From Planctomycetota bacterium (GTDB lineage Bacteria > Planctomycetota > SZUA-567 > H5-PLA8), in contig JAOSKN010000002.1 in NCBI GenBank assembly GCA_027493525.1, positions 848,288 through 912,287 of the forward strand: 64,000 nucleotides of DNA. Reading direction: 5' to 3'. The notes beneath the pieces were generated by a model. The model saw nothing but the letters and a program-made list of their open reading frames with translations, ran no database searches and was not told the DNA's origin. The position numbers and the translations under genes were made by a program. This document shows, piece after piece, positions 27,801 to 35,468 of the stretch; the first letter of the stretch is position 1; the number at the start of each line of letters is the position of its first letter.

Positions 27801-28682
27801 AGCCTTGTCTGCGGGAACCAGGGCTGGGATCTGGAAACCGGAAAAGTCGCGCAACTCTCGATTCGCAGGGAGTACAGTTGCACGGCCATCCTCTCCAGCA
27901 CCCATCTCCTGACGTACCGCTCGTCCTGCTCCGGATTCCTGGACCTGAAGAACGGGAGCGGCACCGGCAATCTGGGAGGCATGCGCGCGGGCTGCATCGG
28001 CAACCTGATCGCCGCCGACGGCGTACTGAGCGCCCCGCGCAGCGCCCACGGCTGCGATTGCAACTACTCCAACCAGACGTCGCTGGCGCTGATCCACGAT
28101 CCGGGCGCCGACCTGTGGGGTTGGGGCGCGCAGCCGCGGAACCTCCGGCGCACCGCCGTCAACCTGGGCGCGCCGGGCGATCGCGGCGACGAGACCGGCA
28201 CGTTCTGGCTGGGCTTTCCGCTCACGGCGCGCCCCTACCCCAGGGCCACGGTCCAGGCTGAAGGAGCGATTCGCTGGGTGCGCCTCCACACGTCGCGCGT
28301 GACCGACGCGGAACGGTCCTGGGTCTGCGCCTCGGCGGGCATCGGGCTGCGCTCGCTCACCCTGCCCCTGGAACCCGAGCAGCGCGGCACGCTCACCGTG
28401 CGCCTCCATTTCGCGGAACTCGAGGACGCCCTTCCGGGCGAACGAGTCTTCGATGTCCGCCTGCAAAATCGACTGGTCCGCCCGAACCTGGACGTGGCGA
28501 AGGAGGCCGGCGGGCCGCGCCGGGGCTTGGCGCTGACCTTCAAGAGCGTCGAGTCCGGGGAGGCGCTGCAAGTGAACCTGGATCCGGTCGAAGACGCAAA
28601 GCGCCCGGAGCCCTTGCTTTGCGGGCTGGAACTGCTCGTGGAGCCGGTCGATTCGGGCGCATCGCCCGGCCGGGAAAAGTGA
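24885..28682 (+). CDS. Giant exported PQQ-type beta-propeller protein with embedded methyltransferase-like and malectin-like domains
   Basis: 1265 residues. After a signal peptide (VCVALLLAGAAWGED), a PQQ-like propeller begins with WPAWRHDAQRSAAT and shows repeats such as VYAFDAVSGKPLWRF and LYALDAKDGAPRWKF up to about 490. A Rossmann-like segment follows at about 490-650, with ALVLGLSDGKLLEAL, LRLIGVDRDAQRIDALRRRY and LANLILSEDPMYL; it lacks a full GxGxG. A second propeller opens at about 660 with WTQQHGDAANTMSS and runs to about 1090. The last 170 residues resemble a carbohydrate-binding malectin domain (VRLHFAEL). Similar fusions occur in planctomycetes; the role is unknown. It would act outside the cytoplasmic membrane. 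Confidence 0.8.
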   Translation: MRMPSRYSTRSSPPSWLAVCVALLLAGAAWGEDADWPAWRHDAQRSAATSHALPERLQLAWRVDLPAPKPAWYHEPRLQFDAAPQPVIKDGRLFVASSSNDAVYAFDAVSGKPLWRFHAEAPVRLAPLAWKDSLFFVCDDGWLYALDAKDGAPRWKFRAGPPERAVLGNGRLIDACPARGGPVLVDGTLYCAAGVWPFMGVFVHALDAETGKVLWTNDRTGEEYHTQPHLSSSYGGPSPQGYLAASGEALILPSGRARPAIFERATGALKPYASGFKGGSWSIACTPRCIVNGGWIYDLGSGALGYPLDPERPAWDQQVVAEGETLYSVIGTAVKFDLSRTPLPPDLDRAVWQRMHSPKLNAFYKQRNITGFEGRYRLAKEDLLEDFEAAQFATRKDRAPRPERLPESPDLEALWIKAGTRLYGHRGQTLMALDLPAGRASWQADIEGRVGAMAAASGMLFVCTKEGRLYAFGAQAGAPAEPAPRVEAPAPLATEILEQAQRLLDAARTTEGYALVLGLSDGKLLEALARRSNLRLIGVDRDAQRIDALRRRYDAAGLYGERLALRTGDPARFPFPPYLANLILSEDPMYLAELLHDRESQARLYGWLRPYGGRILAPCEGTLRQALLDRLLGARLEGAEAMLDAWGVCLVRAGGLPGAGVWTQQHGDAANTMSSRDELVQAPFGVLWYGGDADGDFFPDRHALRPRPQVLGGRLFVEHTERITALDVYTGRRLWQAELPGHAPQSSYGNRMVSTPECLYALGDGGCALLVPETGRPKAVFNLTGSPEWRQVAVSGEFLVACLDPLLGADAAAEQHRKLELVSYPEGSRSWPATSSRRLAVLDRHTGRLLWERPARLAYRHAALAAGKDRLFCVDYLPESIRKALGRSDNPAPRPALLALNLETGAVLWEQPLEIEGTWVGYDARSEALVVGQDALGIGFQPGKVSVRSAATGLEVWSRASREAHGYPISGTSLVCGNQGWDLETGKVAQLSIRREYSCTAILSSTHLLTYRSSCSGFLDLKNGSGTGNLGGMRAGCIGNLIAADGVLSAPRSAHGCDCNYSNQTSLALIHDPGADLWGWGAQPRNLRRTAVNLGAPGDRGDETGTFWLGFPLTARPYPRATVQAEGAIRWVRLHTSRVTDAERSWVCASAGIGLRSLTLPLEPEQRGTLTVRLHFAELEDALPGERVFDVRLQNRLVRPNLDVAKEAGGPRRGLALTFKSVESGEALQVNLDPVEDAKRPEPLLCGLELLVEPVDSGASPGREK

Positions 28683-28849
28683 CCGGAAAGCAACAGTTCG
28701 CTCAAAGTCGAACGGTCCTGGCGGTCTCATGCGCGCCCGCCCGGGAGCCCCATTTCGCCCTCCGGTTGACAAGCGCCGCCGGGCCTTCGATAACGCACTG
28801 GCAAATTCCATTTCCTGTTTGGCCCGGATCGGCGTGAGGATTCCAGCGG

Positions 28850-31420
28850 ATGCGCGTGGTACGTCCCTTTACCGTCGTGCCGTACTTGCCCGAGTCCATT
28901 CGGTCGTTGCGCGATATCGCCTACAACCTGTGGTGGACCTGGAACCAGGATGCGCGCGAACTCTTCGTGCGCATCGACCCCGACCTGTGGACGAGTTGCG
29001 GGCACAACCCCGTGGCGATGCTGGGACGGGTAAGCCAGGAGCGGTTGCTCGAGGTCTCGCGCGACGACGGTTTCCTCGCCCATCTGGAGCGCGTGCGCGA
29101 TACGCTGGAGGCCTACCTGAGCGCCAAGACCTGGTACGACCAGCTCATCGGCGACGCCCCGCGGCACACGATCGCGTACTTCTCCGCGGAGTTCGGGCTC
29201 CACGAATGCCTGCCGATCTATTCGGGCGGCCTGGGGCTGCTGGCCGGCGACCACCTCAAGAGCGCTTCGGGCCTTGGCCTGCCCCTGGTGGGCGTGGGGC
29301 TGGCCTACTACAACGGCTACTGCCGCCAGTACCTCAACGCCGACGGCTGGCAGCAGGAGTTCCTGCACGGCAACGATTTCTACAGCCTGCCCAGCACGCT
29401 CGAACGCGACGCGCAGGGCCAGCCGCTGCTGGTCTCGATCCAGGTTCCCAAGCCCGACCGGGACGTCTGGTTCCAGATCTGGCGGGTCCGCGTGGGCCGC
29501 GTCTCGCTCTTCCTTCTCGACTCGAAGATCGACTGCAATCGTCCCGAAGACCGTTCGATCAGCGACCAGCTCTACGGCGGCGATTACGAGCACCGTTTCG
29601 TCCAGGAACTGGCGCTGGGCGTGGGCGGCCTGCGCGCGCTGAAGGCCCTGGGCATCCAGCCCGACGTCTGCCACATGAACGAGGGCCACAGCGCCTTCCT
29701 GGCCGTCGAACGCATCCGGGAACTGGTGGAGCAACTCGGCCTGAGCTTCGAACAAGCGCGGGAGGCCGTCATTCCCGGCAACGTCTTCACCACGCATACG
29801 CCCGTGCCCGCGGGGATCGACCGCTTCGGCGCGGACCTGATCGACAAGTATTTCGGGTCCTGGTTCAAGAAGCTGGGCCTGGACCGCAAGGCCTTTCTCG
29901 CCCTGGGCCGCCAGAATCCCCACGACGAGCAGGAGCCGTTCAGCATGGCGATCCTGGCCCTGAAGACCGCCGGCTACTCGAACGGCGTCTCGAAACTGCA
30001 CGGGGAAGTCTCGCGCCGGATGTTTCGCGGGATCTGGCCGGAGGTGCCCGAACACGAGACGCCCATCGACCACGTCACCAACGGCTGCCACGTGCGCAGC
30101 TACGTCAGCGACCCGCTGAACGAGCTCTTCATCCGCTACGCCGGGATGCGCTGGACCTACGAGGCCGCCGAGGCCGACGCCAACTGGCGCGGGCCGGACC
30201 TGCTGCCGGACGCCGAACTCTGGCGCGTGCACGAGCGCTGCCGCGCGAACCTGGTCACCTGGGGCCGGCAGCGCGTGAAGAAGCAGCTCAAGCGCCGCGG
30301 GGCCTCGCCGCGCGAAGTGGAGGGCGCCGACGAGATCCTCGACCCGGAAGCGCTCACCATCGGCTTCGCGCGCCGCTTCGCCACCTACAAGCGCGCCACG
30401 CTGCTCTTCCAGGACCCCGAGCGCCTTTCCAGCCTGCTCAACCAGAAGGACCGCCCCGTGCAGATTCTCTACGCGGGCAAGGCGCATCCCAAGGACGAGG
30501 CCGGCAAGGCCTTCATCCAGCAGATCGTGAAGTACGCGCGCGACGAGCGATTCCGCAAGCATATCGTCTTCCTGGAAGACTACGACATCACCACCGCGCG
30601 CTACCTGGTCCAGGGCGTGGACGTCTGGCTCAACACGCCCCGCCGGCCCCATGAGGCCAGCGGCACCAGCGGGATGAAAGCCGCGGCCAACGGCGTGCTC
30701 AACTGCTCGATTCTCGACGGCTGGTGGTGCGAGGGCTACGACGGCATCAACGGCTGGGCTATCGGCAGCGGCGAGGATTACGAGGACGCGCAGTACCAGG
30801 ACAACGTCGAGAGCCGCGCGCTCTACGACCTGCTCGAGAAGCACGTCGTCCCGCTGTTCTACCAGCGCGGGCGCGACGAACTCCCGCGCGAGTGGATCAA
30901 GCGCATGAAGCGCGCGCTCCAGACCTGCATCCCCATGTTCAGCACGCATCGCATGCTCCGCGACTACGCGCAGAAAGCCTACGTCCCCGCGGGGAGGCGC
31001 GCCGCCGTCATGAACCAGGACGGCTGCGCGGCGGCCCGCGAATTGTGGGATTGGAAGATGGGGCTCTTCCAGAAGTGGGCGCAGATCCGCATCGAGCGGA
31101 TCGATACGCCGGCCGACGGCGAGATCCAGGTCGGGCGGAACCTGGAGGTCACCGCCAAGGTCCACCTCGGCCCGATCCGGCCCGAATCCGTCGACGTGCA
31201 GGTCTTCTCGGGGCTTCTCGACGAGCAGGGGCGCATCTCCGCCGGCACGGCCCTGGGCATGGCGCGGGACGCCCACGCGGCGCTGCCCGAGGGCTTCCAC
31301 CTCTTCCGCGTGCAGATCCCTTGCGGGGCCTCCGGCCGCTTCGGCTTCGCCGTCCGCGTGCTGCCGCGGCATTCCAATCTCTCGACCACCTTCGTGCCGG
31401 GCCTGATTACCTGGGCCTGA
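28850..31420 (+). CDS. glgP: Alpha-glucan (glycogen/maltodextrin) phosphorylase, GT35
   Basis: Releases glucose 1-phosphate from alpha-1,4-glucans using pyridoxal phosphate. The 856-residue protein is of the bacterial/archaeal type (TIGR02094-like) with an N-terminal DUF3417 segment, YLPESIRSLRDIAYNLWWTW, near 13-32. It has the YFSAEFGLHECLPIYSGGLG motif near 104-123 and the cofactor site EASGTSGMKAAANG, with the PLP lysine at Lys610. GAGG lies 10 bases before the ATG. The following GH4 glycosidase gene, 47 bases downstream, suggests a joint role in glucan or oligosaccharide breakdown. Confidence 0.95.
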   Translation: MRVVRPFTVVPYLPESIRSLRDIAYNLWWTWNQDARELFVRIDPDLWTSCGHNPVAMLGRVSQERLLEVSRDDGFLAHLERVRDTLEAYLSAKTWYDQLIGDAPRHTIAYFSAEFGLHECLPIYSGGLGLLAGDHLKSASGLGLPLVGVGLAYYNGYCRQYLNADGWQQEFLHGNDFYSLPSTLERDAQGQPLLVSIQVPKPDRDVWFQIWRVRVGRVSLFLLDSKIDCNRPEDRSISDQLYGGDYEHRFVQELALGVGGLRALKALGIQPDVCHMNEGHSAFLAVERIRELVEQLGLSFEQAREAVIPGNVFTTHTPVPAGIDRFGADLIDKYFGSWFKKLGLDRKAFLALGRQNPHDEQEPFSMAILALKTAGYSNGVSKLHGEVSRRMFRGIWPEVPEHETPIDHVTNGCHVRSYVSDPLNELFIRYAGMRWTYEAAEADANWRGPDLLPDAELWRVHERCRANLVTWGRQRVKKQLKRRGASPREVEGADEILDPEALTIGFARRFATYKRATLLFQDPERLSSLLNQKDRPVQILYAGKAHPKDEAGKAFIQQIVKYARDERFRKHIVFLEDYDITTARYLVQGVDVWLNTPRRPHEASGTSGMKAAANGVLNCSILDGWWCEGYDGINGWAIGSGEDYEDAQYQDNVESRALYDLLEKHVVPLFYQRGRDELPREWIKRMKRALQTCIPMFSTHRMLRDYAQKAYVPAGRRAAVMNQDGCAAARELWDWKMGLFQKWAQIRIERIDTPADGEIQVGRNLEVTAKVHLGPIRPESVDVQVFSGLLDEQGRISAGTALGMARDAHAALPEGFHLFRVQIPCGASGRFGFAVRVLPRHSNLSTTFVPGLITWA

Positions 31421-31467
31421 ACGGACGGCCGCGGCGCCGTCTTGCTCGCCGCCAAGGGAGACCGCGC

Positions 31468-32832
31468 ATGCCCCGCGTCCGCAGCAGGCTCAGCCGCCGG
31501 CGCATCGCCTTCATCGGCGCCAGCTACCTGTTCTGCCATACCGCCGTCCGGGACATGCTCCTCAACGGGCAGCTCGACGAGAGCGACCTCGTCCTCTACG
31601 ACCTCAACCCCGAGCCGCTGAAGCTCGAGCACGACGTCATCGCGCGGATGATCCGGCAGCGCGCCGCCGGCATGACCGTGCGCATGGCCCGCTCGCGGAG
31701 CGAGGCGATACGCGGGGCCGATTACGTCGTGGTGAGCGTCCTCGCCGGCGGCCTGGAACTGGCCGAAAAGGAGGACCGGCTCTGCCGCAGGCACGGCATC
31801 CGGCATACCGTGGGCGACACCGTCGGACCGATGTGCGCCGCGCGCGTGCTGCGCCAGGCGCCCCTGCTGGTGGACATCGCCCGCGACATGGAGAAGCTCT
31901 GCCCCGGCGCGCCGCTGCTGAGCCCCACCAACCCGATGACCGCGCTGGTCACCGCCGTGCACCGCTACACCTCGGTGCGCTGCATCGGCATCTGCCACGG
32001 CACGCACTTCGCGCTTGAGATCCTGGCCCAGGCGTATCGCGCGAAGGAAAAGGACGTCCGCGTCAACGTGGTCGGCGTGAACCATCTGGGTTTCATCGAC
32101 GGCGTGACGATCGGCAGGCGCCGCGTCCCCGTCGAGCGCGCCATCGACCGGATCCTGAAGCAGGGCGGGGCGAGCTACGACGATCCGGCCGGGCACACCG
32201 AGGGTCTGGACTGCACGATCCGTTACGCCAAGCTGGCCGGATACCTGCCCAACAACGGAGACCATCACTTCCTGGAGTTCTTCCCCTGGTATCTCGCGCC
32301 GCACGCCTTCAAAAACGGGAGGAACAAGTACAAGATCGACCACCGCCTGCTCAACGTCCCCGCGCGCCGCAGGCGCAAGAAGTTCCTGAAGAAGCTGCTC
32401 AGCCGCTGGGCGTACGGGCCCGAGCCGATCCCCGACATGCATCGCGCGGGCGGCGAGCACATCGAGGACATCATCCTGGGGCTGGAGGGGCGGCACCGCG
32501 CGATGACGCTCGACCAGCTTCATCTCAACGTGCCCAACGCGGGCTCGGTCCCCAACCTCCCGGACGGCGCGATCCTGGAATTGACCGTCGAGCCCGCCAA
32601 ACGCGGCTTCCGCCCCGTGAAGAACCCCGCCCTGGATCCCTACCGCTGGGGCGTCCTCGCGCCGCTGGTGGCGCTGAACGAACTCTCCGCGAAGGCGGCG
32701 ATCGAGCGGGACAAGCAGGCCTTCGTCCGCGCCCTGCTGCTGGACCCGCTGCTCCACGATATCGCGTCGCTGCCCAGGCTCGCGGAAGGACTGTGGGACC
32801 TCAATCGCGCCTTTGCCAAGCCCCTGCGCTGA
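31468..32832 (+). CDS. Glycoside hydrolase family 4 (alpha-glucosidase/alpha-galactosidase type)
   Basis: NAD+- and divalent-metal-dependent glycosidase of 454 residues, normal for GH4. The N-terminal Rossmann fold reads RIAFIGASYLFCHTAVRDML. It is followed by ADYVVVSVLAGGLELAEKED and the HTVGDTVGP motif. Metal ligands are expected at Cys176-His177 (ICHGTHFA) and near VVGVNHLGFIDG. AAGGGAG lies about 8 bases before the ATG. The CHG motif is close to the CHS/CHN subgroup markers that separate alpha-galactosidases, alpha-glucosidases and glucuronidases; I do not assign the sugar. It follows glgP on the same strand, likely one operon, and is convergent with the barrel protein gene at 32839. Confidence 0.9.
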   Translation: MPRVRSRLSRRRIAFIGASYLFCHTAVRDMLLNGQLDESDLVLYDLNPEPLKLEHDVIARMIRQRAAGMTVRMARSRSEAIRGADYVVVSVLAGGLELAEKEDRLCRRHGIRHTVGDTVGPMCAARVLRQAPLLVDIARDMEKLCPGAPLLSPTNPMTALVTAVHRYTSVRCIGICHGTHFALEILAQAYRAKEKDVRVNVVGVNHLGFIDGVTIGRRRVPVERAIDRILKQGGASYDDPAGHTEGLDCTIRYAKLAGYLPNNGDHHFLEFFPWYLAPHAFKNGRNKYKIDHRLLNVPARRRRKKFLKKLLSRWAYGPEPIPDMHRAGGEHIEDIILGLEGRHRAMTLDQLHLNVPNAGSVPNLPDGAILELTVEPAKRGFRPVKNPALDPYRWGVLAPLVALNELSAKAAIERDKQAFVRALLLDPLLHDIASLPRLAEGLWDLNRAFAKPLR

Positions 32833-32838
32833 GCGCGC

Positions 32839-34665
32839 CTACCGATACAACGGCAGATAGCGGTAGTAGACCTCCAGGCAGAGCGCGCACATGGCCGTCT
32901 GATAGACGCGCCCGCCGACCTTGCACCAGACATCGTCGGGGTCCCACGAGCCGTCCAGGTCCTGGAGGCTCCCGTCGAGCGGGCCGCCCTTGCGCTGGCT
33001 GGGTACCAGCGCCGCCTTGAGCGCCTCGTTCCAGCGCTTCCAGGTCTCGCCGCCGTGCTGGAAGAGGCCAAGCGTCGCATAGTACCAGTGATAGGACGTC
33101 TGCGGCGCGCCGCCGAGGTTGGCGGTGGGCGGCCAGGCGGGTAAGAACTGCGAAGTGAGTTCGGCCTGGTAGCGCGTCTCGTCGCCGCGGCCCATGAACT
33201 GGAAGCAGACCATGCCGACGGCCGTCATCGTCTCGCCCTTGTGCGCGTAATGCGCCGCGTCGGGGCTGTAGCGAACCCGGCCCAACTGCTTGCCGTCCTG
33301 GTAGGTCTCGTCGGCCATTCGCGCCACCGCCCCGGGTTTTTCGGTGACTCGTTCAAGTGCCGCGATGGCCTTTTCGAAGCAAGCCGGGTCCGTGCCAAGC
33401 CCCGCGACCTTGGCGCTCTTCAGCGCCATCACGTTCCAGCCGATCAGCGAGGTGGACTTGTGCGGCCCATGCTGCCACGTGCCGTCGTCGTAGTCCTGGT
33501 CGCCGACGATCCAGTCCACCCCTTTCTGCGCGGCCTTGCCAACGGTTGGATTACGGCCCATGGCGTAGGCCTCGCAGAGCGCCAGCGTGCAGAGCGCCAC
33601 GTCGTATTTCTCGTACTCCTGCCCGTTGCGGTTTTTCGGGCCGCCCCAGCCGCCGTCCTCGCGTTGCCGCGAGAGAATCCACTGCACCGCCCGCTTGACG
33701 TTGTCTCGATGCTTGCCGATTTTCTCGGTGTGCCCCGCGCCCAGGAAAGCCAGCAGCGCCAAGGCCGAAATACCTTCTTCGGAACCGTCATCCCAAACCT
33801 TCCCGCCGCCGCCGTATTTCTTGTAGTCCCAGTGGCCGTCGGCTTCCTGATGGCGCGCGAGCCAAGCCAAGGCGGCATCCACGGCCGATTCGGTGGCCAC
33901 GCCGCCGCCGCCCCGGAGGGCCAGCTTTCGCCTGCCGCCGCCGGTGCGCTGCCCGAAGGCTCCCCCGCCGCCGCCGCCCAGGCCCAGCGCGGCCACGCTG
34001 CCGGTCCCGCCGAGAAGCGCGTCGGCCAGTCCATCTTCGCCGCGCGCGGAGTTCAGGTCCGACTCGTTGGCCGTCTCGACGTGATCGGCGACCTCGACTT
34101 CCTCGTGCACGACAATCGGCTGTTCCGTCACGACATCCGTAACCGCTTCCACGGGAAGGGGCTGTCTGAAGATATCGCGGACGCGCGTCGGGTCGGGCTC
34201 GGGCGGATCCTTCTGCTTCATCAAATCGGTGGTGAAAACCAATTGATCTTCGCGAACCTGGAGAAGCGCCATCCCGACGAGCGTCAGGAGCAGGAGCAGG
34301 AGCGCATGGAAGGCGCCGCTGATCGCCCACCAGGGGGCGGCACCCAGGCGCCGCTGGAGCGATTCGGTGAAGCTTGGCACGGGCGGGAGCAGCCGTTCGT
34401 GGTCGGGTGAAAGCGGAGCGGGGTGTACGGCGATCTCCTTCAGACGCTTGCCGGTGGTCTCATTGAAGTTCGGACGCAGAGCCTGCGGCCCAATGGCGTT
34501 GCGCAACAAGGTCTGGACGCCGCGGTATTGCCGCTCCAACTCGGCGCAACGCGGACAGGAACGCTGGTGTGCCTGCAGCGCGCCGCGTTCATCGGCGGAT
34601 GCCCCGCCATCGGCGTAGTCGGGCAACCGCTCGGCGAACTGGCGGCAAGAGGCGATCGTTAGCAT
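32839..34665 (-). CDS. Membrane anti-sigma factor fused to an extracytoplasmic squalene-cyclase-like (alpha/alpha) barrel, copy A
   Basis: 608 residues. Cytoplasmic zinc-finger anti-sigma domain with Cys7, His33, Cys37 and Cys40 (HxxxCxxC), a single membrane helix at about 112-136 (SGAFHALLLLLLTLVGMALL), an acidic stalk, a Gly-rich linker at about 214-253, then an (alpha/alpha) barrel with prenyltransferase/squalene-oxidase repeats (SQREDGGWG; GSWDPDDVW) and the ending EVYYRYLPLYR. The DPDD near the end is not the cyclase catalytic DxDD, which sits elsewhere in the fold. The start at 34665 has AGGGAG 9 bases upstream and lies four bases after the sigma gene's stop. It likely sequesters that sigma and senses something outside. 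Confidence 0.85.
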   Translation of the reverse strand: MLTIASCRQFAERLPDYADGGASADERGALQAHQRSCPRCAELERQYRGVQTLLRNAIGPQALRPNFNETTGKRLKEIAVHPAPLSPDHERLLPPVPSFTESLQRRLGAAPWWAISGAFHALLLLLLTLVGMALLQVREDQLVFTTDLMKQKDPPEPDPTRVRDIFRQPLPVEAVTDVVTEQPIVVHEEVEVADHVETANESDLNSARGEDGLADALLGGTGSVAALGLGGGGGGAFGQRTGGGRRKLALRGGGGVATESAVDAALAWLARHQEADGHWDYKKYGGGGKVWDDGSEEGISALALLAFLGAGHTEKIGKHRDNVKRAVQWILSRQREDGGWGGPKNRNGQEYEKYDVALCTLALCEAYAMGRNPTVGKAAQKGVDWIVGDQDYDDGTWQHGPHKSTSLIGWNVMALKSAKVAGLGTDPACFEKAIAALERVTEKPGAVARMADETYQDGKQLGRVRYSPDAAHYAHKGETMTAVGMVCFQFMGRGDETRYQAELTSQFLPAWPPTANLGGAPQTSYHWYYATLGLFQHGGETWKRWNEALKAALVPSQRKGGPLDGSLQDLDGSWDPDDVWCKVGGRVYQTAMCALCLEVYYRYLPLYR

Positions 34666-34669
34666 GCGC

Positions 34670-35257
34670 CTACTCCCTAGCTTCCGGAGGCGGAACCGGC
34701 TTGGCGGACGGTTCAAGGAAATCCTTCAACTTGCCAAAGAGCAGCTTCGCGGCTTCACAGAGCTTCCAGCGGACGGTCCCGGCCGGTTCGTTCAGCCGTT
34801 CGGCAATCTCGTCGCAGGAGAGCTGCTTCCAGAAGCGCAAGACCACGACCCCGCGCAGAGGAGGCGGCAGCGCCTCGATGGCGCGCGCGACGGCCTCCCG
34901 GGTCTCTAGCAGACTGAAGCCGCCGGTGGTCGCAGCGCGAGGGCGAACGTCGCGCGCCGTCTGCGCAGCGCTTTTGCGCCGGCGCAGGAAATCCAACGCG
35001 TTGGCGCGATTCATCCGGCGCAACCAAGCCCCCAGACTACGTGCCTGGACCAACCGCTCTTCGTGGCTCAGTGCTTCGCAGAAGGTTTCCTGAACCACGT
35101 CCTCGGCATCCGCAAGATCACCTACCAGGGAGAGCGCCTGATTGACCAATTCGCCCCGGTAGCGTTCCACGAGTTCCCAATAGCGGTCGGGCAGCATGCC
35201 GGCTTCCCCCGTGGGGCGCTGGCTGAGAATGCGTTGCGCTGCGGTGGTGTGCGACAT
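34670..35257 (-). CDS. ECF sigma factor, copy A
   Basis: 195-residue sigma-70 family factor with regions 2 and 4 only. Region 2 contains LVGDLADAEDVVQETFCEAL near 43-62 and WLRRMNRANALDFLRRRK; region 4 contains LPPPLRGVVVLRFWKQLSCD and EIAERLNEPAGTVRWKLCEA near 145-165. It directs RNA polymerase to a regulon that probably includes its own promoter. The anti-sigma/barrel gene starts four bases downstream, so the pair is coupled. The 211-base A+T-rich spacer upstream (35258-35468) holds CCTATCGTC at 35279-35287, that is GACGATAGG on the coding strand, a box shared with copy B. Confidence 0.92.
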   Translation of the reverse strand: MSHTTAAQRILSQRPTGEAGMLPDRYWELVERYRGELVNQALSLVGDLADAEDVVQETFCEALSHEERLVQARSLGAWLRRMNRANALDFLRRRKSAAQTARDVRPRAATTGGFSLLETREAVARAIEALPPPLRGVVVLRFWKQLSCDEIAERLNEPAGTVRWKLCEAAKLLFGKLKDFLEPSAKPVPPPEARE

Positions 35258-35468
35258 GAACTGTTGCGTGCTCCTCGACCTATCGTCGCATGCCCATGGC
35301 TTGGCGCTGGAAGATTCTTTTTAAAAATTAACGCACTCGTGCGGCACGTAGGGTGCGGCAGACGGAATGGGAAGCCCATAATAAGGAACTCGGCCCCGAG
35401 TGTTGTTCAGGACCAAACTCATAAATAATGAAATGGATCAGCGACAATGACGCTTAAACAGGAGCACT

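Noticed and set aside
24918-28811. Open frame of about 1300 codons opposite the propeller protein
   Set aside because: Antisense shadow: no start signals, low-complexity Arg/Gly/Ala translation, and the sense strand encodes clear propeller repeats.
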